Assembly (NCBI GenBank): GCA_011037195.1
Contig: JAAEAF010007901.1
Span: forward strand, 1-64,000
Length of the DNA: 64,000 nucleotides
Direction of reading: 5' to 3'
DNA from: Triatoma infestans
Taxonomy: Eukaryota; Arthropoda; Insecta; Hemiptera; Reduviidae
Shown: positions 21,136 through 32,430 of the stretch, piece after piece
Position numbering within the stretch: the first letter of the stretch is position 1
How the letters are laid out: each line of letters starts with the position of its first letter
Position numbers and translations under genes: made by a program
Notes under the pieces: generated by a model
What the model was told of the DNA's origin: nothing
The model's input: only the letters and a program-made list of their open reading frames with translations
Databases searched by the model: none

Positions 21136-22190
21136 TAAGTCCATTTTCTTAAATATATCACTCTTTCAGTATTTTCAAGTTTAATTAGGATACCTGCCTT
21201 TTCCATAAATACATTCCAAATATTCTAATAATTGCTATAGGTGTTTACAGTTTATTGATCAATATTCATGAGACAATCTCAAGTCAAAAAAGACATCAAT
21301 ATTAAGAAAATTAAGAAAGGCTTTCCTCTAAAGTCTCATTTCAATATATTATACGATTCTATAATTTATATAATGTTAATAAGTGTAAGGTTTGGCCCCG
21401 AGGAACCCAAAGTAGGTCACACTCAGAATTCATTCACTTATTACTAAATTATCTTACCCTGATGGGCGGTTACAATATTACTCGTTAACAGACTATAGAA
21501 CCTATACAATTACTATACAACCCAAACTAATTAAATAGCACTACCAACTTTAGTTGTGGCATAAAACTGGTCAAACCTATTGGGCTAAGTATTTCATTTA
21601 TTTTTAGCGTGGTTGACATTATATAATTCAATTTAACCATTTACTGTAACCCATATTTTTAAAATTTCTCCATTTGATTTTTATGTATCTGCATATGGTC
21701 TTTTATACATGTTGCGATATTAAAGATTAATTTTGCAAAATATAAAATACATGTCCGTTTCTGGAATTGCTTAATTCGCTATAAGTTTAGATAGATATAT
21801 CCTAATAATTTGCACTAATAGTGCTATTTAAGTTACGTTATTTAATTTTAATGTAAGTGTTGACAAGGGAATTGCGATTGGTTGAAGATTGAAATATAAT
21901 ATTCATTATTTGCACTTTACACAAATTTATGTTTAATAAATTTTCTGCGAAAAAAGAGTATATTGAGGATAGAATGACCGAGCGACGCGTATTGATATTT
22001 GGTATTGAATGTTGCATTTAGCGTTGGCTGCGCCAGCTATTGATTGTCGATATTCTTGCTTGTCGATGGCCGGGTGGCTTGTTTGGTGAAGATTGACTAG
22101 CCTGTATAAGAACTTTAGGTAAAAAGCAAGTTGAGACAATTGATATTGCTTGTATGACAAGGAATTGTTTCAACAACTTTGTGAGAGTTG
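21136..22190. other. No gene recognised
   Basis: AT-rich DNA. A short GC-richer part at 21965-22100 has no recognisable content; the 75-codon minus-strand ORF there has no family features. Confidence 0.4.
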
Positions 22191-22194
22191 TAGA

Positions 22195-22410
22195 TTATGT
22201 GATGGATGCAAAACATTAAAATATATTAATTTTAAATAAATCAAAATTATCAAAATATGTGACATACCCTTGCAAAAGGGCAAGCCAGGTAGAAGAGGTC
22301 CAGTTACTGGCATTGTACTACCCCCTTCTACTAACAAGGGAGGAACTGAAGAACAAAGAGAAACATTCCTTTCCAACATAGACGAGTGCGAGAAATCAAG
22401 ATGAAAGCAT
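22195..22410 (+). repeat. Repeat with conserved short coding-like stretch, copy 1
   Basis: This repeat is found inverted at 40414-40640. Both copies share a non-coding part (GATGCAAAACATTAAAATAT, AAATAAATCAAAATTAT). They then share an open frame beginning DIPLQKG and reading GRRGPVTGIVLPPSTNKGG, ending EKSR-stop near 22404. The reading frame is kept in the second copy despite base changes. It may be an exon-like or gag-like part of an unknown TE. Confidence 0.5.
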
Positions 22411-23319
22411 CAGAGCTAATACCAGTATTGAGTTACAAGAATTTATTATAAGTTTTATTTATGTTATTCAAAGTACTAAATTTCTCTTAAGTATATTTAA
22501 CTTAATCTACCAGTGTGTATTAATTATTCTTAATACTTCCATCTCTTAACTGTATATACATACAAGCCCTTTTCGCTAAGACGCTCACGCCACAAGCTAC
22601 CTATACACACATCTCACCGTAACATTACAATTATATATAGTATATGTTGCAGATCTCTGACAACAGAAAGCCATTGATTCTTTGAGTGGCTGTTGCCTCT
22701 TAGTCGCCCTGGTTAGACTTTCTTAAGTGTTTGCTTTCTTCAATGTTGATCTTAAGTTTATCTTCAGGCATCAGTTGGGCTTTTTATCCGTTCTCTCCTA
22801 GCTCTTGATGGTAGCTTCTAGGAGGAAGCTCGGCTCTCAAAGTTGTAATCCATTCGTCCAAATAGTGCAGTGGCGAGACAGAGTGGATAATGCGTAATTC
22901 AACTGCTTTCAGAGTGCATGATGCTTGCGCTTGATACGGCTGGTTTCAGCAACATGGAGAAAAGCATTTTTATAGCAGATTTCCTCAACACAGGATTGAT
23001 TCCATTTTATCAGTATCTTGAAGAATAAAATCTTCTTACGTCTACCCTCTTATTCTTGCAGTTAGAGGACCTAAAAAATGAAGTAAGAAATAATTAAATA
23101 TTAAGATCTATTTAAATTTTGGGGGAAAAAAAAAGGTATCATTAAGAAAATTTCGAACTAGTCTAAAATTTTGGAAAATTCATGTTTCGTCGCTCCTATT
23201 CGTTTAATCCATACGGAATTCATCAACAAACTCTGAAAATCGTAAATTAGTCTGGATTATAATTTATTTAGGATTGTCAAATACAGGTGATGTTCATGTT
23301 AGGCTTATAATTCCTCTCA
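22411..23319. other. No gene recognised
   Basis: 22640-23060 is less AT-rich than its surroundings. Minus-strand translation gives only short broken runs. I could not assign it. Confidence 0.35.
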
Positions 23320-23497
23320 GGGGCGCTAATACCCACAATTTAGTCCTGGGGAAATTTTCCAGCGGACAGCTCAAATTAGTAGTGTACCTTGGAAGCGAAG
23401 GTCAGAAATAATTAGCGGTAAAAGCTAAGCTCGCTCACCACCCCTTCCGAAGTCATCGCCAAAATCCTTGGCTCTTGATGGGCTGTTGTGCCAATAA
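23320..23497 (+). mobile_element. SINE-B copy, 5' decayed
   Basis: The body has AGCGGACAGCTCAAATTAGT, GCGAAGGTCAGAA, CCGAAGTCATCGCCAAAATC and GATGGGCTGTTGTGCCAA. It shares the unusual AGCGGACAGCTCAAATTAGT block with the copy at 23811-24050. Confidence 0.6.
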
Positions 23498-23810
23498 AAA
23501 CTGAATCACTCAATAGCAGAGTTTCGTTAATAAATATACATTTCATAAACATTAATTTTTTTTTTAGCTATTTCTTTCAACCATAGATTAACATCAATTA
23601 TTTATTGAAATTAAAGTATAAATTAGATATCTTTATATAATATTGATGGTGGGGCTAATATACTTAGAAGAGCATTTTTGAATTAGTCTCAAATCCCCAT
23701 ATGTCTCAAAATCCTCAGAAACCATCCAAAACTCAGTATCGAAATAATTTTTCTGGTAAAAGCGAAATAAATTTAAAGTTTCCTAAATATACCAAGTATA
23801 AAGAAAATCT

Positions 23811-24050
23811 CAAGCGTTGACTTCTTGGCTAATGCATTTGCCTTTGGTGCGAGAATTCCAATTTCGTTTACTGTAATGAAGGCAAAGGATGTGTTGACCC
23901 AGAATCGTGATTAAAAGCGGACAGCTCAAATTAGTAGCGTACCTTGTAAGCGAACGTCAGAACTAAATAGCGTGGAAACTAGGTGCTTGCTTACTACAGC
24001 TTCCGAAGTCATCGCCAAAATACTTGGCTCTTGAAGGGCTGTTGCGCCAA
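23811..24050 (+). mobile_element. SINE-B copy, same subfamily as 23320
   Basis: CAAGCGTTGACTTCTTGGCT is the decayed A-box head. GTTGACCCAGAATCGTGA, AGCGGACAGCTCAAATTAGT and AGGGCTGTTGCGCC follow. Confidence 0.7.
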
Positions 24051-25713
24051 AAAAATTTTTTTCGTTGAATCCTGTCAGAATTTGGAGAAAAAAAGTAATG
24101 TAAAATTGTCTATTATGGTTTTCAAAACATTGTGTCATCACATTGATCTTTCTGCAATGTCTTAAAGCAGAGTTCTAAGAGTACAAGTAGGCTAGATGTG
24201 AATTTGGTGTCAATCCATTCAAAACCTCAAGATATATAGTTTTGTCATTAATATTTTGCACAAACTGCAAATTATGTATTTTCCTTGCTGCAAAAGCAAC
24301 GTAAAAATTTACACAGTTTTATATAATTCACTTCATCATAAGTTAGCCATATATTCCTAGAATAAGTGCTAAAAGTAGAAAACTTCATCTTGGTTTGATT
24401 CGATCTTAAGTTTCCATTAATGGGTCCTTCTTAGAGTTGTTTTTACACTGTAGAATTGAGAAAGGGGTCATCTGTTTTTTTTTATTATCTCACTTATGCG
24501 GCAAACATTGCAATCATAACTTGTGCCAGCTAAAGTTACAGCTTTTTAAACTCATCTATCATAAACTAGAATGATGATTGAAACAAGGATAAAGAAATTC
24601 CTTATTTTCGTTCCACATACTAACACTCTTGAAATTGCTTTGTCAGTCATTAATTTTGTTTTTATGTAAATGTAAATTATTAATATAACTAATTAATTTG
24701 TGTTTATGGTTCCAGGTAAGAAAATGGAAAACCAATTTGAGACATTATAGACGATGATGATGGTAATGTAAAATTTATAATTACTTATATTTATTTAAAT
24801 AAATATAAATCTACCAGAAATGAAAGAAAAATCAGATTTTGAATGCTTTCCTCATACAGTGTATACAGCACAAACCTTGGTCATTTGTGTAATTACTCGT
24901 ATCTATTATAGGGGTCATTACCACTTTCTTCTCAAGCCTCCAGGACATCCAGCTGTCTCATCGCAATAATAAGTGGTATTCTGACATTTATATGTGAAGA
25001 TGTAATATTTTCTTTATTGTGCAGCTAAAATGATAAATATAATTAATTACCATCTAAGTTTGCCGAATCATTAATCAAAAGTAAATTATTTAATAAAGAG
25101 TATCTTGACTCTCTCTCTCTCTCTCTTCAGTCCACTTATACCACAAGAGTATACGAGTGAACTCACGATGGCAAAATCAATAGAGATTTTTACCTTTTCT
25201 TGAGCTTTGTAATTACCGTGATAAGAAAATAATTATGTTTTAAGATCCTTTTCAAAGCAGCGTATATAAAATAAAAATACCAAAGAAAAATTCTATTCTT
25301 ATTTAATAATCAGAATCAGATCATAATCAGAAATATTACCAATTATTTATGAAAAAAAAGAAGATGTTACATCCAAATCTCCAATTCACTATCTTCTTAA
25401 ACCTCTTGTGGCTATAGTCCACAGAATCGTTTTCGGTTAGTTATTTCGGAATAGTTTTCGGTTGTTATCGAAATTATATTAATAGATTAACTTAAGCAGA
25501 TTGCCTTAATAATATATTTATTCCCGATTTTTATCCAGATCTTTCTCTCAAGACGAAGTATATAGTGTTTTATAGTACGTATGTAGGCAGTTACTTTTTA
25601 ATAATAATACTTAGAAAGTTAAATGCAGTATAAATTGGAAAGTGGAAATCAAACAATTTGAAAAAATTAAGTACATGATTTCTGGGATTGCATTCCTTTT
25701 AACATTCATATTT
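24051..25713. other. AT-rich DNA, no gene
   Basis: No coding signal was seen. A short CT-repeat lies at about 25110-25127. Confidence 0.4.
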
Positions 25714-25725
25714 ATGCTTTTGTCT

Positions 25726-26852
25726 ACACGAAAAACTTAAACGAAGCAAGGGTCAATACTGGCAAAATTACTCCCCTCCAGCAGAGAGACTGAAAACGCA
25801 AGAAGGCTTCATAAGAAAATCCGAAAAGCTTCTACAACTCAATGGTCTGGAGATACTGACACTTTCACGTCAGCCCCTACCAGCCTTGAGTGATCTGATA
25901 AGGCTTTGTAAGGTTGCTGCAGGATCGCTGAGCCTTTGCGCACCCGTGCAAAAGGACGTTACCCCACCCTTACGAAATGAAAAGCATCTACTTGGAAACA
26001 GTATATCGGTGGTACCCCCCAGCTATCTGGCTACATGTTTACACTGATGGCTCTGCGCAGGGAGCCAGCAGAAATGCTGGAGCTGGGGTTTTCTCCAAAG
26101 AATTTCAACTCGCCGAGCCAGTCGGGGCAGTGGGGACTAATTTCGAGGGAGAGGTTTTTGCTTTGCTCTTGGCTCTCAAATGTTTGGTGGAGAGGCAGGA
26201 TTCCCACATTGTCATCTTTGTGGACTCCCGAGCTGCTATCCTTGCTTTGACAGAAGGCTCAAGACAGGAGCTGCCCACCGTGATTCAATGCAGAGCCTTA
26301 ATTGACAGAATTATTTCGAGAGGCGCAAGGGTGGTTTTGCAGTGGGTACCCGCGCACTGTAACGTCGAGGGCAACGAAGCGGCCGACCTCTTGGCTAAGC
26401 AGGGATCGCACATGCCCCAATGTATGCAGCCAATCACACTCCATGGAGCGAAGCGGCTGATTCGTGCGAGGACCGGGGACTTACTGCTGGAGTATTACCG
26501 GGAGGCAGCCAGGGAGAGAAAATGGGAAAGCTTGTTAGACAACCCTCTACCTCCAGACTTACCAAGAAATGTGAGTGTGGCCTGTTTCCGCCTGAAGACT
26601 GGTCACGATTACCTCCAGGCGCATCTCCACCGCATTGGCGTTGTGGATTCCCCCACCTGTCCCCTCTGCAACCACGGCGAAGTTATGACCGCGGAGCACT
26701 TATATGTTTGTCCCGCCTTATCGGACATTCGTTCTTTATTCAAAGCGGACGAGACCACTTGGTCAAAAGAAAGTTATCTATATTGGGCTGCGAGAGACAG
26801 AATGGCAGAACTGCCTCAATGTCGGACGTAAAAAAAAAAAAAAAAAAAAAAA
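25726..26852 (+). mobile_element. 5'-truncated Jockey-like LINE with poly-A tail
   Basis: The element enters in the RT C-terminal region. Frame-shifted EGFIRKSEKLLQLNGLEIL and ALSDLIRLCKVAAGSLSLC-like blocks lie at about 25795-25930. It then runs through RNase H to a tail of about 22 A at 26831-26852. It is far richer in G+C than the flanks. Duplicated flanks suggest target-primed insertion. Confidence 0.8.
25977..26831 (+). CDS. LINE RNase H and zinc-finger tail, open frame
   Basis: The 284-residue open frame covers a complete RNase H fold. All expected acidic and basic catalytic positions are present: D24 in YTDGS, E59 in NFEGEV, D83 in FVDSRAA, H127 in WVPAHC and D137 in NEAADLLAK. RNase H degrades the RNA strand of the RNA-DNA hybrid after target-primed reverse transcription. 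From about residue 200 come CFRLKTGHDYLQAHLHRIG and a CPLC...HLYVC cysteine/histidine finger (residues about 222-245). The start codon is arbitrary: the frame continues a truncated RT polypeptide and the natural protein began far upstream. The TAA stop lies at the junction with the poly-A tract, so there is essentially no 3' UTR. It is unlikely to make protein on its own. Confidence 0.75.
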   Translation: MKSIYLETVYRWYPPAIWLHVYTDGSAQGASRNAGAGVFSKEFQLAEPVGAVGTNFEGEVFALLLALKCLVERQDSHIVIFVDSRAAILALTEGSRQELPTVIQCRALIDRIISRGARVVLQWVPAHCNVEGNEAADLLAKQGSHMPQCMQPITLHGAKRLIRARTGDLLLEYYREAARERKWESLLDNPLPPDLPRNVSVACFRLKTGHDYLQAHLHRIGVVDSPTCPLCNHGEVMTAEHLYVCPALSDIRSLFKADETTWSKESYLYWAARDRMAELPQCRT

Positions 26853-26864
26853 ATGCTTTTCTCT

Positions 26865-27571
26865 TTCATCGTCGAGTAAAGGCATTTTTACATTTTACAC
26901 TTTAGATGTACGTGATGATTCATCCATCGTGAAAGTGAGTGATGAAAGCCGGAATGTTTACAGCATTCAATAGTTGAATTCACTGCCTTGGGCATTAAAA
27001 ATGGAATATAAAAAAATGAAATTTTTATTCATAATTATTGGGTTCCCCCCTTCCAAAAAGTCTCTGTATTTAATATATTGCAACTGAATTGTTTAAATAA
27101 AAATTTTTAGCATATTTTTACACATAAACTAACCATACAGATGTAAGGTTCACGACTGAATGAAAAGATAGAGCGCAAAATCAAGTTTACATTTGTCACA
27201 ATAGGATTCACTATCGATGATTCATCCATTCAATTCATCAAAAGTAGGGACACGTACTGCTTGTACACTCGTAACTGTAGGTGTATACTATGTTTATATA
27301 CTGTGTAAAATTCGCCTTAAGGCTATCATGTTTGTGTTGAGAATAGACTTAGACTCAATATTATATATCTGTCACGCACTACAATGTTATCCAGCATTAC
27401 AGACCCACCCACGTATTCAATATATGATAATTTTTCGAAAAAAAATATATATAATTATATAATGCATGTATGTGGCTGTACATAAAATGTTCATATCAGT
27501 AATCAAGATCGTGTAAGAGGATTGGAAAAATAGTATGATTGTGTATAAGGAATGTAAAAAGAACTCTGCAT
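26865..27571. other. AT-rich DNA, no gene
   Basis: Short ORFs here have no recognisable features. Confidence 0.4.
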
Positions 27572-28012
27572 GCAAGAGTTATCTGCTGCATGCAGATACC
27601 CCTTGGGGAGAAACGACCCCATGGGTTACCTCAGTTAAATACTCCATGCACTTCGTCAGAACAGTACACATCAGTATATATTTATAATATTATACACTTT
27701 ATATGTATATACATACATACGTTACATATATACACTTTAAAGGCAAGGAAAACGCAGTACACAAACTAGGTCTCCGTCCCCAGTTTACTGGCGTAAGCCA
27801 AGAGAGAAGGAACGGTTTGGCTCAGTGGGTAGTGCAGTAGGTTAGAATCCAGCATGCTGCCCTTAGATTTTAACTTCCTAGGAGCCTCTCCAGCTCGCTG
27901 CCGCCAGGTGATGTCTGTAGTTAGAAAACACTGCTCGGAACCCAGCAATGTACTGAGAAGGACACAATAGATCTTTCAGATCGCAGTGCAATAATCCCCT
28001 ATAACAATCTAG
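27572..28012 (+). mobile_element. SINE-A' composite: leader module plus tRNA-like head and distinct tail
   Basis: The leader (27572-27775) has ATCTGCTGCATGCAG, CCCATGGGTTACC, TACTCCATGCACTTCG and GTACACAAACTAGG. The same blocks, in the same order, occur at 58625-58775. A CTCCGTCCCCAGTTTACTGG segment and a tRNA-like head follow (GGCTCAGTGGGTAGTGC). The tail is GCACAATAGATCTTTCAGAT-like, then ATCCCCTATAACAATCTAG, different from the SINE-A tail. Confidence 0.65.
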
Positions 28013-28054
28013 AAAATGAAAAATAAGTGATTTTGAAATAACTTGTTTTAGATT

Positions 28055-28110
28055 TTTTCCGTGATGTAGTGCTTCATTTTGCGGTCATCGAACCGGTTTC
28101 AGGAGAATAT
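28055..28110 (-). repeat. Arm fragment of the hammerhead palindrome family
   Basis: TTTTTCCGTGATGTAGTGCT, TTTTGCGGTCATCGA and ACCGGTTTC match the outer part of the arm. The rest of the hammerhead is lost. Confidence 0.5.
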
Positions 28111-28802
28111 GACCAATATCAGAATCGATTTCAAATAGAGACAATATGGAGACCTTATATTTCACTCACTTCATAAAAGAATGAAAGGAATTTCGCAGTT
28201 GACTTAATCCTTCAAGATGATTTATTGTTTTACTTCGGCTTGAAGAGACTGTCTATTCTTTACAGCATGGTAATTTTGGCAACTCTAACGTGACGAAGCT
28301 TGTTTAGCTGGTCTTTTCCGGGGTTTCTTCATTTACTTACATATCTATCTTATCTCAACTTTCGATCAAAAAACAATCAGGAGGGATCCATTTCGCTCCC
28401 GAAACCTTCTAAGAGGTTTGTTTAAAACCTGCAAACTGACCGGCCTTTTATTAGTTCATGGAAAACATCTTTGTAATAATAAATAGTCCCGCGACTTTTG
28501 GATGTGAGTAAAATACAGAACTGTTTCCATTAAAAACAAATCAGTATGCATTTCACATGTCATCCTGAAGGACCTCTTAAGTTTCACTAATCTTCTAATC
28601 AGTAAACGCTGCTTGAATATTTTAGTTTTCTATAGGGGTGGTCTATAATTCACTATTCATACTTTTTAAAAGGTTTCAAGTTTTTAACTTTCTCTTACTC
28701 CTGGAGAAAGTTATCGAGCCGAAATAATGCAGCTTCTAAACTACAATTTATTGTCACTGTCAGCTGTTGTTTTTGTGACAAAAAAGTAAGTTTTAAACAA
28801 AT
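28111..28802. other. No gene; one TSR end
   Basis: A TSR hairpin end (AACTTTCTCTTACTCC, TGGAGAAAGTTAT) lies at 28686-28712. The rest is unrecognised. Confidence 0.4.
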
Positions 28803-29040
28803 TTTTCTTAATTTAAGGCGCGTCAACATCTATGGTCATTGGCAACGCGAGCCTTTTCGGTGCACTGGTGACTTCCGAACAATGTTCTCTCGTTACAGAT
28901 AACTCTTCGGCCCACCACCGAAGAGTGAGATGTAGTAGCTACTAGAAAGAGAAAATCTAAGGACAGCACTGTGGAACCTCCGCATGGTAGTCCAGCGCGC
29001 TAGCATGAACATTAGCTCATGGAAGGGATTACCCTTCCTT
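28803..29040 (-). mobile_element. SINE-A copy, rearranged head
   Basis: AATTTAAGGCGCGTCAACAT, GGTCATTGGC and CTCTCGTTACAGATAAC mark the tail and body. TAGTCCAGCGCGCTAGC marks the tRNA-like head, whose start is scrambled. Confidence 0.65.
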
Positions 29041-29145
29041 CGTATTGAATAATTACTTCAAATTCAAAAATTAGGATTTGATGAATTTTGAATTCTTTGA
29101 GGTTAGTTCAATACTGTACAGTTGTTGAGAGGATACTACTATTCG

Positions 29146-30034
29146 TCGAAAACTAAAAAAAACTGTTCAGTAAAAGCGCACATCTGGTTTATTAATTTTC
29201 TTGAAACTCGGAATTTCGGCCATCTATTTATTTCTAATTAATTTTGTTTGGATGATAGAATTGTATAATCAACTATGATAGCACTTTAGAGGAAGCTGTA
29301 ACCCTACCCCTCCCCTAAGAGTGCCCTTAAATGACTTATCCCAGAGAAATGTTTTAAATAAAAATGTAGATCTTTGCATGCTTAGTTTATATACGAAGTT
29401 TCAAGAAAATCGTCGGAGCCATTTTTGAGAAAATCGCTAAAAACTGCAAAAATCATCTAGTAAAGTGTTAAAACAAACGCTATTCCGGTTATCCGATTTT
29501 GTTCAAACTCGTAATTTCAACAACATATTTAATTCTAATTAACATGATTTAAATGACAGTATTGTCTAATTAACAGAAACAGCAGTTAAGATGAAAATCC
29601 AACCCCACCCCTCCTCAGAAGTGCCCTTAAATGAATTTTCCCGGAGAAATATTTCAAATAGAAGTTGTAGCTCTTTGTATGTTTAGTTAATATACCAAGT
29701 TTAAGGAAAATCGTCAGAGCCATTTTGGAAAAAATCGCAAAAACGTAAAAAAAAACTATTACTAAAGTGGTACTTCCGGTTGAGGTATTTTGACAGATAA
29801 CGCATCGTCAAATCCCATAATGATACCTAAACGTAATATCAAGTTTCAACTTTCTGCGGTTTTTCGTCTTTGAGCTATGTTGTTCACATATACACACATA
29901 CACACTCACAGACTATTTACTAAAAACCACTCTTTTGGACTCAGGAGACCTCAAAACGGATACCGGTGAAAACTAGATATCGAAAATTTGACATGATTAC
30001 AATACTTCCTCTTACTAGGAGTAAGAGAAAGTAA
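29146..30034 (+). repeat. TSR repeat, two internal modules
   Basis: It begins at GTCGAAAACT, without the GTGTGAAAC end, and finishes with the CTCTTACTAGGAGTAAGAG hairpin and AAAGTAAAA. Two direct modules of about 250-290 bp (about 29188-29470 and 29497-29780) each carry AATTCTAATTAA-like, CCCTTAAATGA, AGAAATGTTT, GTTGTAGCTCTT and AAAATCGTCGGAGCC-like blocks. There is no coding capacity. Confidence 0.7.
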
Positions 30035-31299
30035 AAAGCGAAATGTGAGGAGTATTCTTCCACTCACTCTACATTTCCCCGGCCCTATTCGTAGAAACCC
30101 GAAATAATAATACTGATGAACCTAATTAGGCGCTGTATTTCGTTGGTATATAAACTATGTCAATGTTTACAACTGGGGCTGCAGTTGGGTAGTCTATTTC
30201 TATAGTTTAGTGAGGACTCTCTGAGGAATGCCGAAGTGATGCTTGATCAATTTTGAAGGAAATCTCAGGACCATTGGCGATTCAAAGGGCAAGGACATAG
30301 TCATATAGGCTAGAGCCTTTATGAGATAGTGTGTTATGTAATTTAAGATATTTTGTCTTGGCTAGTTGTTGTATGTACATAATAAGGGACGTTTGAGATC
30401 TTTAAGGTGAGTGAAATTTGTGACATAGTAGGGGAGCGTTAGCTATTTTTGAAATCATTTATTGATTAATACTTTTTATAGCGAGCAGGTCCGTCACACA
30501 GAATTTAACAAACTATTATCACTATTAGTACAAGGGCAGTCGATTGGCCTCAGCTTCTAGAATACAGTCTGACGGTCACGCATGCTTCAATCCTCTTTAG
30601 CACGATCTTATCCCACTGGGAAATGCCTTCTGTACACGTAAAACGGCTACAATAAAATGTTTATTTCTTTTCATTGCCCTTCTATTTGAAGCACTTCCCT
30701 GAGTCTAAAATTAAATTCAAAAATTTTCATAAATTATTTAAAAAAAAAAATCACAAATTTCATAGGTTACTGAATATTTTATAAAGGAACAGATTGAATT
30801 ATAAATGGTTAGAATGTTTGTTTATTTATTTTGAATTTAAGATGCTTCCACATGTTTATAATTTAGAAAAACATAGTAATTGTGTTATTTATAGATACTA
30901 GTACGAAATAATATAACATATACAAGTCATAGGCATTACTTTTCGTATGGGAATGATATGGACTCTTATTACTGGTTTAATGTTTGCATTCTACAAAATT
31001 TCGAAATTGGATTTACAATAGAGAAAACATGTTTTAAGTGTGAACACAAGTTTATTGATCTGTGTCTCTTTTGGATAGAGTTAATTATACAGCACGAAAA
31101 ATTCACAGTTTAAATTTGATTCTTCCTCAAATTTAGTTTGGAAAAAAGAAGGGGATGCGTCCAAATAGCCGCATAACCCATAGATTTTTAGTAACAATCG
31201 TCAAACAGAATTCTTTACTCTTGCTATACTTAATACTGATATAAAGGTTTCAAACACTTTTCGGAAAAAATTGAGTTTGTAGGAGTGTTTCCATAACGT
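30035..31299. other. No gene recognised
   Basis: AT-rich DNA. 30480-30660 is less AT-rich but unassigned. Confidence 0.35.
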
Positions 31300-31835
31300 T
31301 TATCACTTTCCTTAAGTTCAGATTGATATTTCTTCGATATCTTCTTGGGCCGAAAGTAATTGTCTTCAAGATAAATATTTCAAAAACTAAGGCACTGATT
31401 GTGGGAAACTGGAAATTCATTAGTAGAATTCATTTTGAGAGTTTACCACTTTCTTGTAATAAATGATGCCTCTATTCCCAACGTTAGTTCAGCATACAAT
31501 TTTAGTGTAATTATTAACAATACACTATCTTGCACTGAACACATATAACAGATTTCCGATAGGATTCATAAAACTATTTACCAATTAAAATATAATTGGC
31601 ATGTGTTACCTACGGAACCTTCGAAAGATGCTCATTTTCACGCCTAATGTTTCCTCATTTAGATTATTGCTGTTTAAAATTTATAATGACCTCACTAGTA
31701 AATTGAATACTAAACTTCAAAAAGCCCACAATTCATGTGTTAGATTCATTTTTATGTTTAGGAAAGATGAACACATAACCTTCGATCTGTTCGCTGGTTA
31801 AATTGCGAAAATAGGAGAAAGTATTTCTTGGGTAT

Positions 31836-32189
31836 TGTAATGGATGTGTAGGGTTGAGAGAATTTGTGTGGTTCATGAATTAAGAAGAAGACTTGGTTAA
31901 CACTGCTTAACTAATAATATACTAATAAGTAGAGACAGACTGCCTGGACTTTACAATAAAGAAATGTTTAAGGTAGAGTGGTCAGAGTAATGACACCTAG
32001 CGATTGGATGTATTGAACTGAATTTCTCAATTGTGTTTAACTGTTTAACTGTGTTTTATGGACTGTCCGTCGCTATATTTATACAGCTTCTCCCACTCCA
32101 GTCCGAGATTTGAGATTTTCTTGCTCTCTTTGCTGTTTGCTCTCTTGCTGTTACAGCGGCTGAGATTCTCTTGCTCTCTTGCTGTTACA
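31836..32189 (-). repeat. Solo LTR, copy 2, nested in the CR1-like relic
   Basis: It is 354 bp long. On the minus strand it starts TGTAACAGCAAG and ends CATCCATTACA, so it has the TGTAA...TTACA termini. Two AGAGAGCAAGA-type blocks near the start are an internal duplication (plus-strand 32120-32185). The TATA region and GTAAAGTCCAGGCAG block match copies 1 and 3. Recombination between two LTRs is the usual origin of such a solo LTR. Confidence 0.85.
32076..32083 (-). promoter_or_regulatory. TATA box of solo LTR copy 2
   Basis: TATAAATA on the minus strand sits after CTCCCACTCC-type sequence, as in the other LTR copies. Confidence 0.5.
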
Positions 32190-32430
32190 GGTATGATGTT
32201 CTACGTTCTTCTTAGCACTTAGGTTCTCTCGTATCTTGCCAGTTCACTTGTTTTCAAGTCTAATGTTAAAAAACGATTTACCAGAACTGACTTTGAATTA
32301 GTCATACCGTTGCTTCCCACCACCACCTATCAGAGATCTTTTGTCATTGCGGACAGTAAATTTTGGAATTCAATACCGATATCAATTAAAGCATCAAAAA
32401 CTTTTTAACAACTTTCAAAGTAAATTATAT

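Larger units (their letters stand above)
25714..26864. repeat. Target-site duplication of the LINE at 25726
   Basis: ATGCTTTTGTCT at 25714-25725 and ATGCTTTTCTCT at 26853-26864 match at 11 of 12 positions and bracket the LINE, including its poly-A tail. Confidence 0.65.
31831..32194. repeat. 5 bp target duplication of the solo LTR
   Basis: GGTAT at 31831-31835 and 32190-32194 precisely brackets the LTR. Confidence 0.8.
31300..32430 (+). pseudogene. CR1-like LINE reverse transcriptase relic split by a solo LTR
   Basis: Before the LTR the relic reads ISSISSWAESNCLQINISKT (near 31335), KTKALIVGNW, then a block with FPHLDYC and the open stretch 31601-31801 (KLQKAHNSCVRFIF, RKDEHIT). It continues to RRKYFLG near 31830. 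After the LTR come SYLASSLVF, FTRTDFELVIPLLPTTTYQR, SFVIADSKFWNSIPISIKAS (about 32225-32405). This order (RT thumb, then an FWNSIP-type tail) is typical of CR1/Jockey-group elements from arthropods. Stops, frameshifts and loss of the RT front half make it inactive. Confidence 0.7.

Noticed and set aside
26035..26973. Three further plus-strand ORFs overlapping the RNase H
   Set aside because: They are other-frame shadows; only the frame 25977-26831 shows RNase H motifs.
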